A DNA stretch of 64,000 bases from Bosea vaviloviae (GCF_001741865.1 NZ_CP017147.1:4889001-4953000); one strand, 5' to 3'; positions 8,326 through 17,231 are shown, numbered from the stretch's first letter. Numbers and translations are program-made. The notes: generated by a model not told the origin, from the letters alone.

Positions 8326-9471
8326 ATGCAAGAAAGGGGAATCCGGAGACCGCTCGTACCGATGAAAGCCGCCCTGGCCAGCGCGTGGTCGAGATACGCG
8401 CTTGGCGCGATGACGGGACTTGGTGCTGTGCTCGGCCTCACTGCTCTGGGCCTGGCCATCCTGGTCGCGTGGGACAGCGCCACCCCGGCCGACAATTCGC
8501 CACCGACCATGATCGCGCTGGCGATTCTCGGTGATTCCAGCAGCCATTCCTATCAGGATAGCCTGAGCTTCCCGCCGGGCTCCGCCGACCGTGGCGGCGT
8601 GTTCCACGCCCGTACCTTCCAGTGGACCGAAGCGTTGGCGCGCCTGCGCGGCCATGAGCTCAATCCCGGACCGTGGGTACGCTGGGGACGGGCTGACCAA
8701 ATAGCCTGGTTGCGCGATTTGATCGGGCTGCATGCCGGCCGGACGCCAAGGAAGGAGGATTACCTTTATAATTTCGCGAATTCCGGCGCCACTTGCAGGA
8801 ATTTGATGGGTGGTCCGCTACAGCGTCATTCTCAGGCGCCGCGACTGGTGGAGCTGATGGACCATGACCCTGGGCGCTGGCGCAACGGCGTCGTCGTCAT
8901 CCGGATCGGCAACAACGACTGGTCGGCGCTGCTGGATGACCAGGCGCGCGATCCCAGGGCGCCCAGGGTGCGTGCTGCGGCAGCGTATTGCGCGGAACAG
9001 ATCGCGGCTGCCATACGCCTGATCCATGCCGCTCATCCCAAGACCCGCATCCTGTTGGTCGGCACGGATAATGAGGTCAATGAACCGGCGATCGACAAAC
9101 GTTATCCCGCCGCAGCCATCGCCAACATTCAAACCGCCTTCGACGACTTCAACGCCCAGTTACGCGAGCTGGCCAGTACCGACGCACGCATCGCCTTCTT
9201 CGATCTCGGAGCCTGGTTTGAGGGCCTTTGGGGCAGGCGCGCCCCTGACGGCACTGCGGCATTCAAGACAGTCACCATTGGCGGAAAGCTGCGCGTAACC
9301 AACACAGTCGGGGACGAGCCCACTAATGCGGAGCTGGCGGATCATCACGGCGGTCTTGTCTGGAATGCGCTATGGGCACAATCGCTTGTCATGCGCCTGC
9401 GCGAGGCCTTCGACCTGCCTTTGACACCGATCAGCGACGAGGAAGTGGCACGCTTCGTCACCACCCAGTGA
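8326..9471 (+). CDS. membrane-anchored SGNH/GDSL-type hydrolase
   Basis: A 381-residue protein with one N-terminal hydrophobic segment (LGLTALGLAILVAW, about residues 35-50) acting as signal or anchor. The SGNH blocks follow: ILGDSSSHSYQD (nucleophile Ser in GDS), NSGATCRNL (Gly block), IRIGNNDW (Asn block) and ADHHGGLVWNALWAQ, where Asp and His would complete the triad. Family members are esterases, lipases or carbohydrate deacetylases; substrate unknown. Start uncertain: the ATG at 8326 has AGGAAG upstream, while an ATG at 8362 would shorten the leader. Confidence 0.75.
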   Translation: MQERGIRRPLVPMKAALASAWSRYALGAMTGLGAVLGLTALGLAILVAWDSATPADNSPPTMIALAILGDSSSHSYQDSLSFPPGSADRGGVFHARTFQWTEALARLRGHELNPGPWVRWGRADQIAWLRDLIGLHAGRTPRKEDYLYNFANSGATCRNLMGGPLQRHSQAPRLVELMDHDPGRWRNGVVVIRIGNNDWSALLDDQARDPRAPRVRAAAAYCAEQIAAAIRLIHAAHPKTRILLVGTDNEVNEPAIDKRYPAAAIANIQTAFDDFNAQLRELASTDARIAFFDLGAWFEGLWGRRAPDGTAAFKTVTIGGKLRVTNTVGDEPTNAELADHHGGLVWNALWAQSLVMRLREAFDLPLTPISDEEVARFVTTQ

Positions 9472-9601
9472 GCAGGTCAGCACTCAATTCCTGACATGAT
9501 GGCGGACATGGTCGCGCTCGCCGGTTTCTGATTGCCTCTGCTGTCCGACCCCGTCGCCCGGTTTCACCGTCAGGCCGGTCCTCGCCTAGACCAGTCCTTG
9601 C

Positions 9602-10918
9602 CTAGAAGCGATCGGCCGCGAAGGGTTTGAGGTCGCAGAAGGCCGGCGCGCCGGTCATCGCTTCCGCCAGGAGCCGCCCGGTGACTGGGCCCAGGGTGAA
9701 GCCGTGATGGGCGTGGCCGAAGGCGAACCACAGGCCGCTATGCCGGGCAGCCCGGCCGATCACCGGCAGCATGTCGGGCAGGCAGGGGCGCGCGCCGCGC
9801 CATGGCTGCGCATCCAGGCGCTGGCCGAGCGGCATGATCCGCCGCGCGATCGTCTCCGCCTGGTCGAGCTGCCAGTTGTCCGAGGGCTCGTCGCGGCCGG
9901 CAAGCTCGATGCCGGTGGTCAGGCGAATGCCGCGCTGCATCGCGCTCAGCACGAAACCCGCCTGCGCATCGCAGAGCGGGTGCTGCGGCACAGCCTCGTT
10001 CACGGCGGCGTAATGCATATGGTAGCCGCGCTTGAAAGCGAGCGGGAAGCGATAGCCGAAGCGCTCATAGAGATCGCCCGACCAGGGCCCGAGCGCCACG
10101 ACGACCTCCGCTGCCCGCCAGTCTCCGGCCTCGGTTGGCAGGCGCCATTGCGCACCCTCCTGGCGCAACTCCAGCGCGTCCGCCTTCACCAGCGTGCCGC
10201 CGCGCGCGGCGAACAGCCCGGCATAGGCGCGCGTCACCGCACCGGGATCGCTGACGGTGACGGGGTCGCGCCAATGCAAGGCGCCTGCGGCAGCGCCGAG
10301 CAGCAAAGCAGGCTCCAGGGCGCGCAAGGTCTCAAGGTCCAGCACATCATAGGTGAGCCCGTAGCCGTGCAAGCCCGCCGCGGCGGAAACCGCCTGCTCG
10401 AGCGCGCGCGGGTTCCGGTAGAGCTCGACCCAGCCCTCGCCGCGCATCAGCGCTTCCGTGCCGGCGGCCACCGCCCAGTGTCGATGCTCATCGATGCTGC
10501 GCTCGATCAACGGCAGGATGGCGCGACCCAGCCTGTCGAGCCGCTCCGGCGCCGAATTCCACCAGTAGCGCGCCAGCCAGGGCGCCATCCGCAAGAGCGT
10601 CGCCGGCCGGTAGCGCACGGCGATGGAACGGTTCGAGGCGAAGGCGGCAAGCGTCGCGAGATCGCGCGGGAAGGCGTAGGGGACGACGGAGGAGCGCTCG
10701 ATCAGCCCGGCATTGCCATGGCTGGTTTGCCCTCCCGGTTCACCGCGATCGACCAGCAGGACGCTGCGGCCGCGCTCCTGCAGATGCAGGGCCGCGCTGA
10801 CGCCGATGATGCCGGCCCCGAGAACGATCACGTCGGCTTGCCGTGTCTGGGCCTGTCGTGTCTGCGCCTGGCGTATTCCGGCCTGCCCTGTTTGCGCCTG
10901 TTCTGTTGCAGTCGTCAT
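9602..10918 (-). CDS. FAD-dependent oxidoreductase, D-amino-acid dehydrogenase-like (DAO family)
   Basis: A 438-residue flavoprotein. The dinucleotide-binding motif VIVLGAGIIGVSAALHL follows a short repeat-rich leader, then LLVDRGEPGGQTSHGNAG, typical of DadA-like enzymes, and a C-terminal FAD segment, PVIGRAARHSGLWFAFGHAH. It would oxidise amino or imino acids, passing electrons to the membrane chain. It is divergent from the RpiR regulator and the peptide transporter operon. The ATG at 10918 is chosen; the frame is open to 11011. The leader consists of 5-residue repeats (QAQTR) encoded by a 15-bp tandem array. Confidence 0.85.
   Translation of the reverse strand: MTTATEQAQTGQAGIRQAQTRQAQTRQADVIVLGAGIIGVSAALHLQERGRSVLLVDRGEPGGQTSHGNAGLIERSSVVPYAFPRDLATLAAFASNRSIAVRYRPATLLRMAPWLARYWWNSAPERLDRLGRAILPLIERSIDEHRHWAVAAGTEALMRGEGWVELYRNPRALEQAVSAAAGLHGYGLTYDVLDLETLRALEPALLLGAAAGALHWRDPVTVSDPGAVTRAYAGLFAARGGTLVKADALELRQEGAQWRLPTEAGDWRAAEVVVALGPWSGDLYERFGYRFPLAFKRGYHMHYAAVNEAVPQHPLCDAQAGFVLSAMQRGIRLTTGIELAGRDEPSDNWQLDQAETIARRIMPLGQRLDAQPWRGARPCLPDMLPVIGRAARHSGLWFAFGHAHHGFTLGPVTGRLLAEAMTGAPAFCDLKPFAADRF
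10835..10900 (-). repeat. 15-bp tandem array inside the flavoprotein leader
   Basis: Four to five degenerate 15-bp units encode QAQTG-QAGIR-QAQTR-QAQTR-QA at residues 7-28, immediately before the FAD-binding beta strand. The array keeps the reading frame. The upstream open frame (to 11011) carries a weaker repeat of the same period (MPQAAMPQAA). Confidence 0.8.
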
Positions 10919-11056
10919 CGCGCCGGGCAGAGCCGTCTCCCTATCGCCCAACGCTGAGCAGCGGCTTGGGGCGCGCGCAGCTTGAGGCATGGCTGCCTGG
11001 GGCATAGCCACAGACGAGCCTCAAACCATAGTGATTTGCAAGAAAATAAAAATACT

Positions 11057-11085
11057 TTGACAGCGTGATAGAAAAATTTCTTGAT
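11057..11085 (+). promoter_or_regulatory. candidate promoter of the RpiR gene
   Basis: A perfect TTGACA at 11057-11062 is followed, 17-18 bases on, by TTGATT-like sequence near 11080, in an AT-rich stretch between the divergent flavoprotein and regulator genes. The half-site pair GAAA-AA-TTTC at 11071-11080 could be part of a regulator operator. Placement is by eye only. Confidence 0.35.
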
Positions 11086-11107
11086 TGCGACATCGCCGGG
11101 AGTTCCG

Positions 11108-11986
11108 ATGTCGCAGACACTCCGCCAGAGATTGCAGGCCTGCCTCACTGGGGGCTCCCGCGCCGACAAGGCGCTGGCGAGCTACATGCTGGCGCGGATG
11201 CCGAGCCTGCCATTCGAGACGGCCGCGAGCCTGGCCGAGAAGGTTTCGTTGAGCGAGCCGACGGTGGGGCGCTTCTGCCGGACGCTCGGCTACAGGAGCC
11301 TGAAGGATCTCAAGGCGAGCCTCGCCGATGAGATCGGCGACAGCCCCTGGCTGATCAGCGACCGGCTGCGCGATTTCCAGCAGCGCAGCCGCGCCGGGGA
11401 CGACCAGCTGGCGCGCAGCCTCGAGCTCGAGATCGCCGGCCTCGTCAGGCTCTACGAGCTTGCCCAGAGCGAGGAGTGGAAGCGCGTGGCGCGCCGGCTC
11501 GCCAGCGCGCCCGTGGTCTACATCACCGGCTTCCAGACCGAGCGCGGGCTGGCGCAATACCTCGCCAACCAGCTCCAATACCTGCGCGACGGCGTGCATC
11601 TCGTCGACCTCGCCGCCGGCAATTTCTCCGAGCTCCTGCTCCCGGACGAGCCCGGGCGCTGCCTGGTGATCTTCGAGGCGCGGCGCTATTCGCGCATGGC
11701 AAAAGTGCTGGCGCGGGAAGCAAAGGCTGCCGGCATCGCGACCACGCTCGTCACCGATTCCTTCTGCGACTGGGGGCGCGGGCTGGTCGACGAGATGCTG
11801 GTCGTCTCGACCGAGTTCAACCTGTTCTGGGACTCGACCGCCCAGATGGCGAGCCTGAGCAACCTCCTGATCAACGCCGTCTTCGTCGAGCTCGGCCCGC
11901 AGGTCGAGCAGCGGCTGAACCGGATGGCGGAGCTCTATGGCCGCTTCACCGGCCATGTCGGCGACAATTCCGGCCCGCTCGACTGA
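11108..11986 (+). CDS. RpiR-family transcriptional regulator (HTH + SIS domain)
   Basis: A 292-residue regulator. An N-terminal RpiR helix-turn-helix (about residues 5-80, with SLSEPTVGRFCRTLGYRSLK) is followed by a sugar-isomerase (SIS) domain (about 125-270; VVYITGFQTERGLAQYLANQ). The SIS domain binds the effector, usually a phosphosugar, though several members control amino-acid or peptide uptake. It leads the operon of the peptide transporter and M81 peptidase and is divergent from the flavoprotein, so it likely controls both. The ATG at 11108 has GGGAG six bases upstream. Confidence 0.88.
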   Translation: MSQTLRQRLQACLTGGSRADKALASYMLARMPSLPFETAASLAEKVSLSEPTVGRFCRTLGYRSLKDLKASLADEIGDSPWLISDRLRDFQQRSRAGDDQLARSLELEIAGLVRLYELAQSEEWKRVARRLASAPVVYITGFQTERGLAQYLANQLQYLRDGVHLVDLAAGNFSELLLPDEPGRCLVIFEARRYSRMAKVLAREAKAAGIATTLVTDSFCDWGRGLVDEMLVVSTEFNLFWDSTAQMASLSNLLINAVFVELGPQVEQRLNRMAELYGRFTGHVGDNSGPLD

Positions 11987-12047
11987 CGGGCCGCCTTCCA
12001 AGCCTTCCATGCCTGCGCAGCATCTCACGACAAAAAGGGGAAACGGG

Positions 12048-13646
12048 ATGAAGACGATGATGACACGCAGCCTGCTGGCCATGGGTTTCGCGAGCTTGGG
12101 CCTCGCAGGCTTGGGCCTCGCAGGCCTGGCCGCAACCACCGCGCAGGCGCAGGAGGCGACCTTCGTGATGACCGCGCGCCTCGTCGGCGCGCCGACCTAC
12201 AATCCGACCAAGGCGACCAAGCTCAATACGGCGACGACGCTGATCTTCGACCGTCTGGTCGTGCAGGACGCCGACCAGAGCTTCCATGGCCAGCTCGCCT
12301 CCTCCTGGGAAGCCAGCCCCGACGGCATGCAATGGACCTTCAAGCTCAAGCCCGGCGTCAAGTTCCACAATGGCGAGCCGTTCAACGCCCGGACGATCGA
12401 ATGGTGGGTGCCGCAGTTCAAGGGCACCGAGAACGCCTTCACCGTGGAGGCGATCGAGCGTGTCGAGGTCGTCGACGATTTGACCGTGCGCTTCCACATG
12501 AAGCGCCCCGACCCGAACCTGCTGTTCAACCTCGCCACATCCTTCATGTGCATTCCCGAGCCGAAATCCTACACGGCGCTCGGCGACAGCTTCGGCGTGA
12601 CCGATGCCATCGGCACCGGCCCCTACAAGATGCAGCAATTCAGCGTCGGCCAGCAGACCGTGCTGGTGCGCAATGACGACTATGCCTGGGCGTCCGACCT
12701 CTCGGCCAATCGCGGGCCGGCCAAGTTCAAGAAGCTGACCTTCCGCGAAATCGCCGAGGAATCGACCGCCTATCTCGAATTGAAGACCGGCGGCGCCGAT
12801 ATGCTGGTCAATGTCCCGACCGACTTCCTGCCGCGCATCCAGGCCGACAAGGCGGTGAAGCTCGTCACCCTTCCCGGCAATGAGCTGGTCTATATGCCGA
12901 TCAACACCAGCGTCGAGCCGTTCACCGACGTCAAGCTGCGCGAGGCCACCGCCTTCGCCGTCAACCAGAAGGAGATCCTGACCAGCCTCTATGGCGGTAA
13001 TGGCGCGGCGGCGGACACCTTCCTGATCGCCTCGCTGAAGGAGTCGCAGGTCGAGCCGAAATACAAGATCTCCTACGACCCGGAGCGCTCGAGAAAACTC
13101 TTCGACGCAGCCGGCTGGAAGGCAGGCCCTGACGGCATCCGCGTCAAGGACGGCAAGCGCCTCGAGGTCAAGCTCTGGACCCAGAACGGCACCGAGTTCA
13201 AGCGCCTCGTCGAGATCGTCCAGGCTCAGCTCAAGGCTGTCGGCATGCAGGCCGATATCAGCATCATCGATGCCGGCTCGATCAATGCGCAGTACCGCAA
13301 GAAGACCGAGCACCAGCTCGCGATCCGCGCCTATCAGTGGACCAATGCCGACATCGTCGACTGGTTCTTCGCGGCCAAGCGCGCCGGCTACCCCAATGTC
13401 TCGATGTTCAACGACCCGGAGGCGGAGCGGCTGAACGACATCGCGATGAACAAGTCCAAGAGCTGGGACGAGCGCGTCGCGAACTTCACCCGCTATCATG
13501 AATATGTGCTGTCGCAGTACGCCTTCGCGCCGATCTACCAGCCGGCGCAGAGCCTGGCCTATGGCAAGCGCATCGTGCTGCCGCAGGAGATCCGCGGCAC
13601 CGGGCTCTACGGGCCGACCATGCTCGACATTGCTCCGGCAAACTGA
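12048..13646 (+). CDS. ABC transporter substrate-binding protein, family 5 (Dpp/Opp type)
   Basis: A 532-residue exported solute receptor (SBP_bac_5). The signal peptide (residues 1 to about 34, ending TTAQAQ) contains a 5-residue repeat (LGLAG). Family landmarks are FDRLVVQDAD, LASSWEASPDGMQWTFKLKPGVKFHNGEPF split by short gaps, and GTGPYKMQQF. It would deliver peptides or similar ligands to the two permeases that follow. It starts after AAGGGGAAACGGG and lies 61 bases after the regulator. Confidence 0.92.
   Translation: MKTMMTRSLLAMGFASLGLAGLGLAGLAATTAQAQEATFVMTARLVGAPTYNPTKATKLNTATTLIFDRLVVQDADQSFHGQLASSWEASPDGMQWTFKLKPGVKFHNGEPFNARTIEWWVPQFKGTENAFTVEAIERVEVVDDLTVRFHMKRPDPNLLFNLATSFMCIPEPKSYTALGDSFGVTDAIGTGPYKMQQFSVGQQTVLVRNDDYAWASDLSANRGPAKFKKLTFREIAEESTAYLELKTGGADMLVNVPTDFLPRIQADKAVKLVTLPGNELVYMPINTSVEPFTDVKLREATAFAVNQKEILTSLYGGNGAAADTFLIASLKESQVEPKYKISYDPERSRKLFDAAGWKAGPDGIRVKDGKRLEVKLWTQNGTEFKRLVEIVQAQLKAVGMQADISIIDAGSINAQYRKKTEHQLAIRAYQWTNADIVDWFFAAKRAGYPNVSMFNDPEAERLNDIAMNKSKSWDERVANFTRYHEYVLSQYAFAPIYQPAQSLAYGKRIVLPQEIRGTGLYGPTMLDIAPAN
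12096..12125 (+). repeat. 15-bp tandem repeat inside the signal peptide of the binding protein
   Basis: TTGGGCCTCGCAGGC occurs twice in perfect tandem (12096-12110, 12111-12125), with a partial third unit after. It encodes LGLAG-LGLAG in the hydrophobic core, so copy number would change signal-peptide length. Confidence 0.9.
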
Positions 13647-13697
13647 ACTGAGCCCAAGCGAACCGAGCCCGGTCCCGGCCGCATAGGGGAGAGCGCC

Positions 13698-14630
13698 TTG
13701 CTGCAATTCGCGATCCGGCGGCTCGCCATGCTGATACCGGTGTTCCTCGCCGTCTCGCTGGTGATCTTCATGATCATCCACCTCGTCCCGGGTGATCCGC
13801 TGGAGCATCTGATCCAGGTCGGCTCCTCGCCCGAGCAGCGGGCGCGGATGATCGCCCGCTACGGCCTCGACCAGCCGCTGCTCGTGCAGTACGGGCGCTG
13901 GCTCGCCAAACTCGTCACGGGCGATCTCGGCGACGCCATCGTGATGCGCCAGCCGGTCGCGCGGCTGATCGCGGAGAACATGCCGCACAGCCTGGCGCTC
14001 GGCGGCGCGGCGCTGATCTTCTCCACCACGGTGGGGATCGTCACCGGCGTGCTCGCCGCCTCCTTCCGCGACAGCCTGTTCGACCGGGCGGTGATGGGCT
14101 TCATCCTGCTCGGCTCGACGCTGCCGAGCTTCTGGCTGGCGCTGCTGATGATCCTGATGTTTGCCGTGCAGTTCGAATGGTTCCCGGTTTCCGGCGCGCG
14201 CAGCTGGGACGCGCTGGTCCTGCCGGCGCTGACCATCGGCATCGGCGGCACGGCGCTGATCGCCCGCGTCACCCGCGCCGCGATGATCGAGATCGCCGGC
14301 CGCGATTTCGTGCGGGTGCTCCAGGCCAAGGGCCTGCCGTTCTGGCGCATCCAGCTGCGCCATGTGCTCCAGCAGGCGATGCTGCCGGTGATGACGATCC
14401 TGGGCCTGCGCATCGGCTGGATCCTCGGCGGCGCCGTCACCGTGGAATATGTCTTCGCCCGGCCGGGCCTCGGCTCGCTGCTGATCACCGCGCTCGGCCA
14501 GCGCGACTATCCGCTAGTGCAGGGCTGCCTGCTGATGCTCGCCATCGCGGTGATGCTCGGCACGCTGCTCGGCGACCTGGCTCAGGCGGCGCTCGATCCG
14601 CGCCTGCGCGAAGCCATGGGTGCGAGATGA
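13698..14630 (+). CDS. ABC transporter permease (DppB/OppB type)
   Basis: A 310-residue inner-membrane permease with six predicted helices. The N-terminus MLQFAIRRLAMLIPVFLAVS is typical of DppB, and the EAA loop that contacts the ATPase (MIEIAGRDFVRVLQAKGLP) lies near residues 197-215. The start is TTG at 13698, preceded by AGGGGAG at the right distance; no ATG fits. The gene ends within a tandem array that also forms the start of the next permease. Confidence 0.9.
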   Translation: MLQFAIRRLAMLIPVFLAVSLVIFMIIHLVPGDPLEHLIQVGSSPEQRARMIARYGLDQPLLVQYGRWLAKLVTGDLGDAIVMRQPVARLIAENMPHSLALGGAALIFSTTVGIVTGVLAASFRDSLFDRAVMGFILLGSTLPSFWLALLMILMFAVQFEWFPVSGARSWDALVLPALTIGIGGTALIARVTRAAMIEIAGRDFVRVLQAKGLPFWRIQLRHVLQQAMLPVMTILGLRIGWILGGAVTVEYVFARPGLGSLLITALGQRDYPLVQGCLLMLAIAVMLGTLLGDLAQAALDPRLREAMGAR

Positions 14631-14675
14631 ACGGGTGCAAGATGAGGGCTACAAGATGAGGGCTGCACGATGAGC
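14618..14675 (+). repeat. 14-15-bp tandem array at the junction of two permease genes
   Basis: Four units (14618-14632, 14633-14647, 14648-14661, 14662-14675) share the core AAGATGAGGGCT. Each supplies an ATGA, so one ATG overlaps the first permease's stop (14627) and others lie at 14642, 14656 and 14670. Only the last is in frame with the second permease. The array looks like duplication of an original overlapping stop/start. Confidence 0.88.
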
Positions 14676-15515
14676 CGTCCGTCGCTGGCCGCCCGCCTTG
14701 CCCGCTCGCCGCGCGGCGCCATCTGCGCGCTGTTCCTGATCGCGCTCGTCTGCTGCGCCATCTTCGCGCCCTGGATCGCGCCTTACGACTATGCCGCCCA
14801 GCAGCTCTCGATCGCCAATACGTCGCCCTCCCCGGCGCATTGGCTCGGCACCGACGAGTTCGGGCGCGACCTGCTCTCGCGCATCATCCAGGGCGCGCGC
14901 ACCTCGCTCAGCGTCAGCGTGCTGTCGATCGCGCTGTCGGTGCTCGCGGGAGCGACGCTTGGCGCCGCCGCCGGCTATTTCGGCGGCGTCTTCGACCGCG
15001 TCGTCACCGTCCTCGTCGACCTGACCTGGTCCTTCCCCGAGATCCTGCTGGCGCTGATCCTGATCGCGATCCTGGGCCCGGGGCTGCATTCCACCGCGAT
15101 CGCCATCGCGATCGCCTATCTCGCCCAGTTCACCCGATTGACGCGTGCGCAGGTGATGGCGCTGCGGGGCGAGCTCTTCATCGATGCGGCGGTGGCGGCC
15201 GGCGCCCATCCCGGCCGCGTGCTCTTCCGCCATCTTCTGCCCAATGCGATGACCCCGGTCATCGTCGCCGGCATGCTGGCGACGGGCGACGCCATCGTGC
15301 TCGAGGCGACGCTGGGCTTCTTCGGGCTCGGCGCGCAGCCGCCAGTCCCGAGCTGGGGGGCGATGATGAGCTCCGGCACGGCGCAGATCTTCATCGCGCC
15401 CTGGATCATCATCTTTCCCGGGCTCGTCATCGCCACCACCGTGATCGCCATCAACCTGTTCGGGGACGCGCTGATCGAGGCGCTCGATATCCGCGCCTCG
15501 CTGCGCGACGGCTGA
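14670..15515 (+). CDS. ABC transporter permease (DppC/OppC type)
   Basis: A 281-residue second permease of the peptide transporter. It has the OppC N-terminal segment (FAPWIAPYDYAAQQLSIANT), HWLGTDEFGRDLLSRIIQGA, several membrane helices and the EAA loop (FIDAAVAAGAHPGRVLFRHL, about residues 171-190). It would pair with the upstream permease. No ATPase gene follows, so the transporter must borrow OppD/OppF-type ATPases from elsewhere. Confidence 0.9.
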   Translation: MSRPSLAARLARSPRGAICALFLIALVCCAIFAPWIAPYDYAAQQLSIANTSPSPAHWLGTDEFGRDLLSRIIQGARTSLSVSVLSIALSVLAGATLGAAAGYFGGVFDRVVTVLVDLTWSFPEILLALILIAILGPGLHSTAIAIAIAYLAQFTRLTRAQVMALRGELFIDAAVAAGAHPGRVLFRHLLPNAMTPVIVAGMLATGDAIVLEATLGFFGLGAQPPVPSWGAMMSSGTAQIFIAPWIIIFPGLVIATTVIAINLFGDALIEALDIRASLRDG

Positions 15516-15561
15516 CGCGCCGCATCACCCAAGACAAACACCAGGGATCGTAGGGAACGCC

Positions 15562-17058
15562 ATGAGCTTCACCGTGCTGACCGCAGAGTTCTCGCATGAG
15601 AGCAACACCTTCAGCCGCTGCCCGGCCGATTACGCCGCCTTCACGGATCGCGGCATCAGGCTAGGCGACGCCGCCATCGCGGAGCGCGGCGAGGCCAATA
15701 CGCCGATCGCCGGCTTCCTCGATATCGGTCGCCCGGCCGGCTGGCGGGTGATCCATGCGATCAGCGCCGCCGCCCAGCCCTGCGGCCCGGTGACGCGTGA
15801 CGCCTTCGACCGCATCGCCGATGTCATCGTCGATGCGGCCAAGGCCCATGCCGGGGCGATCGACGGCGTGCTGCTCGGCCTGCACGGCGCGATGGTGACG
15901 GAGTTCTCCGAGGATGGCGAAGGCGAATTGCTCAAGCGGCTGCGCGCCGTGCTTGGCCCCAAACTGCCGATCGGCGTCACGCTCGACCCCCATGCCAATG
16001 TCACCCGGGCGATGACGGAACTGGCCGACATCGTCGTCTCCTACAAGACCTATCCGCATGTCGATGTCCGCGAGACCGGGCGGCTGGCAGCCGGCATCCT
16101 GCAGCGCACCATGGCGGGCGAGATCAGGCCGGTGACGCTGCGCGCTGAGCGGCCGATGCTGGAGGAGGTCAATGGCGGGCGCACCGATATCGGCCCGATG
16201 GTCGCGCGCATCGCCAAGGCGAAGGCCTATGAACAGGAGCCGGGCGTCTTCGCCGTCAGCGTCAATGGCGGTTTCGGCAATGCCGATATCGCCGAGGTCG
16301 GCCCGACCGTGCTCGTCACCTGCCAGGGCGATCTCGATCGTCATCGCGGCTTCGCCGAGGCGCTGGTCGAGGATATGTGGCAGCGCCGCTTCGAGATGGT
16401 GACGCCCTTCCTGCTGGTGGCAGACGCCGTCGCGGAGGCGGCCGCCTATGTCGCGACATCAGGCCCGCTGATCATCGCCGATTACGCCGACAACCCCGGC
16501 GGCGGCGGCTATGGCGACGCGACCGGGCTGCTGAAAGCCATGATCGAGGCCGATCTGAAGGAGGCCTGCTTCGGCCCGATCGTCGATCCCCAAGCCGCGG
16601 CCGAACTGCACAAGGCGCAGCCGGGATCGACGGTGTCGGTCAGGCTCGGCGGCAAGGTCGATCCCGGGATCGGCGGCGGGCCGCTTGCCCTCACCGGCAC
16701 GCTCGTCAGCCTGAGCGACGGCGACTATGTCGGCGACGGCCCGATGCTCGGCGGTCTGCATGCGAGCTGGGGGCCCTGCGCCGTGTTGCGCGTCGGCGAT
16801 ATCGAGATCCTGGTCACCACGATCCGGGCGCAGATGAACGACCTGCAGCAATTTCGCGCCTTCGGTATCGATCCCGCGGCCAAACACGTGGTGGCGCTGA
16901 AGTCGATGCAGCATTTCCGGGCCGCCTTCGAGCCGATCGCCGGCAAGGTCATCGTCTGCGACAGCGGCGCGCTGTGCACGCCGGATCTGACCAAGCTGCC
17001 CTATCGCCGCGTGCGTCGGCCGATCTACCCGCTCGATCCAGATTTTGCCGCTCGATAA
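15562..17058 (+). CDS. M81-family metallopeptidase (MlrC/microcystinase C-like)
   Basis: A 498-residue protein with the MlrC-type N-terminus (LTAEFSHESNTFSRCPADY), a central GVLLGLHGAMVTE, TLDPHANVT (metal-binding Asp/His) and DYADNPGGGGYGDATGLLKA. The C-terminal domain has VVALKSMQHFRAAFEPIAGK. Known family members hydrolyse linearised cyclic peptides and related unusual amides. With the transporter and D-amino-acid-dehydrogenase-like enzyme, it suggests use of non-standard peptides. The ATG at 15562 follows AGGGAACGCC. Its 3' end is duplicated at 21397-21560. Confidence 0.88.
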   Translation: MSFTVLTAEFSHESNTFSRCPADYAAFTDRGIRLGDAAIAERGEANTPIAGFLDIGRPAGWRVIHAISAAAQPCGPVTRDAFDRIADVIVDAAKAHAGAIDGVLLGLHGAMVTEFSEDGEGELLKRLRAVLGPKLPIGVTLDPHANVTRAMTELADIVVSYKTYPHVDVRETGRLAAGILQRTMAGEIRPVTLRAERPMLEEVNGGRTDIGPMVARIAKAKAYEQEPGVFAVSVNGGFGNADIAEVGPTVLVTCQGDLDRHRGFAEALVEDMWQRRFEMVTPFLLVADAVAEAAAYVATSGPLIIADYADNPGGGGYGDATGLLKAMIEADLKEACFGPIVDPQAAAELHKAQPGSTVSVRLGGKVDPGIGGGPLALTGTLVSLSDGDYVGDGPMLGGLHASWGPCAVLRVGDIEILVTTIRAQMNDLQQFRAFGIDPAAKHVVALKSMQHFRAAFEPIAGKVIVCDSGALCTPDLTKLPYRRVRRPIYPLDPDFAAR

Positions 17059-17175
17059 ATGATGGCGCGGTAGCAGCCGCTCGCTCCGGCCATTGCGAAG
17101 GCCGGAACGGCGCTTGCCGGCCCCTCCCCGCTTTGTCCCGCCGAGATCTCTTCGCACCGCCGGATTGCTGTCAGC
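17048..17175 (+). repeat. dispersed intergenic repeat, copy 1
   Basis: About 128 bp overlapping the M81 stop codon recurs at 36382-36509 with only scattered differences, including the run CCATTGCGAAGGCCGGAACG. The GGCCGG/CCGGCC arms could fold as a hairpin (GCCGGAACGGCGCTTGCCGGC region). It may act as the terminator between the M81 gene and the convergent MFS gene. Confidence 0.85.
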
Positions 17176-17231
17176 CACGCGCACTGATCGGCCTACTGCA
17201 ATGGAGGCGGTCCGGCGCGCGGTCCCGGACC

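Noticed and set aside
11946..14363. Long minus-strand frame (about 800 codons) opposite the binding protein and permease
   Set aside because: Low-complexity Asp/Ala/Arg/Gln composition. The plus-strand genes are clearly identified.
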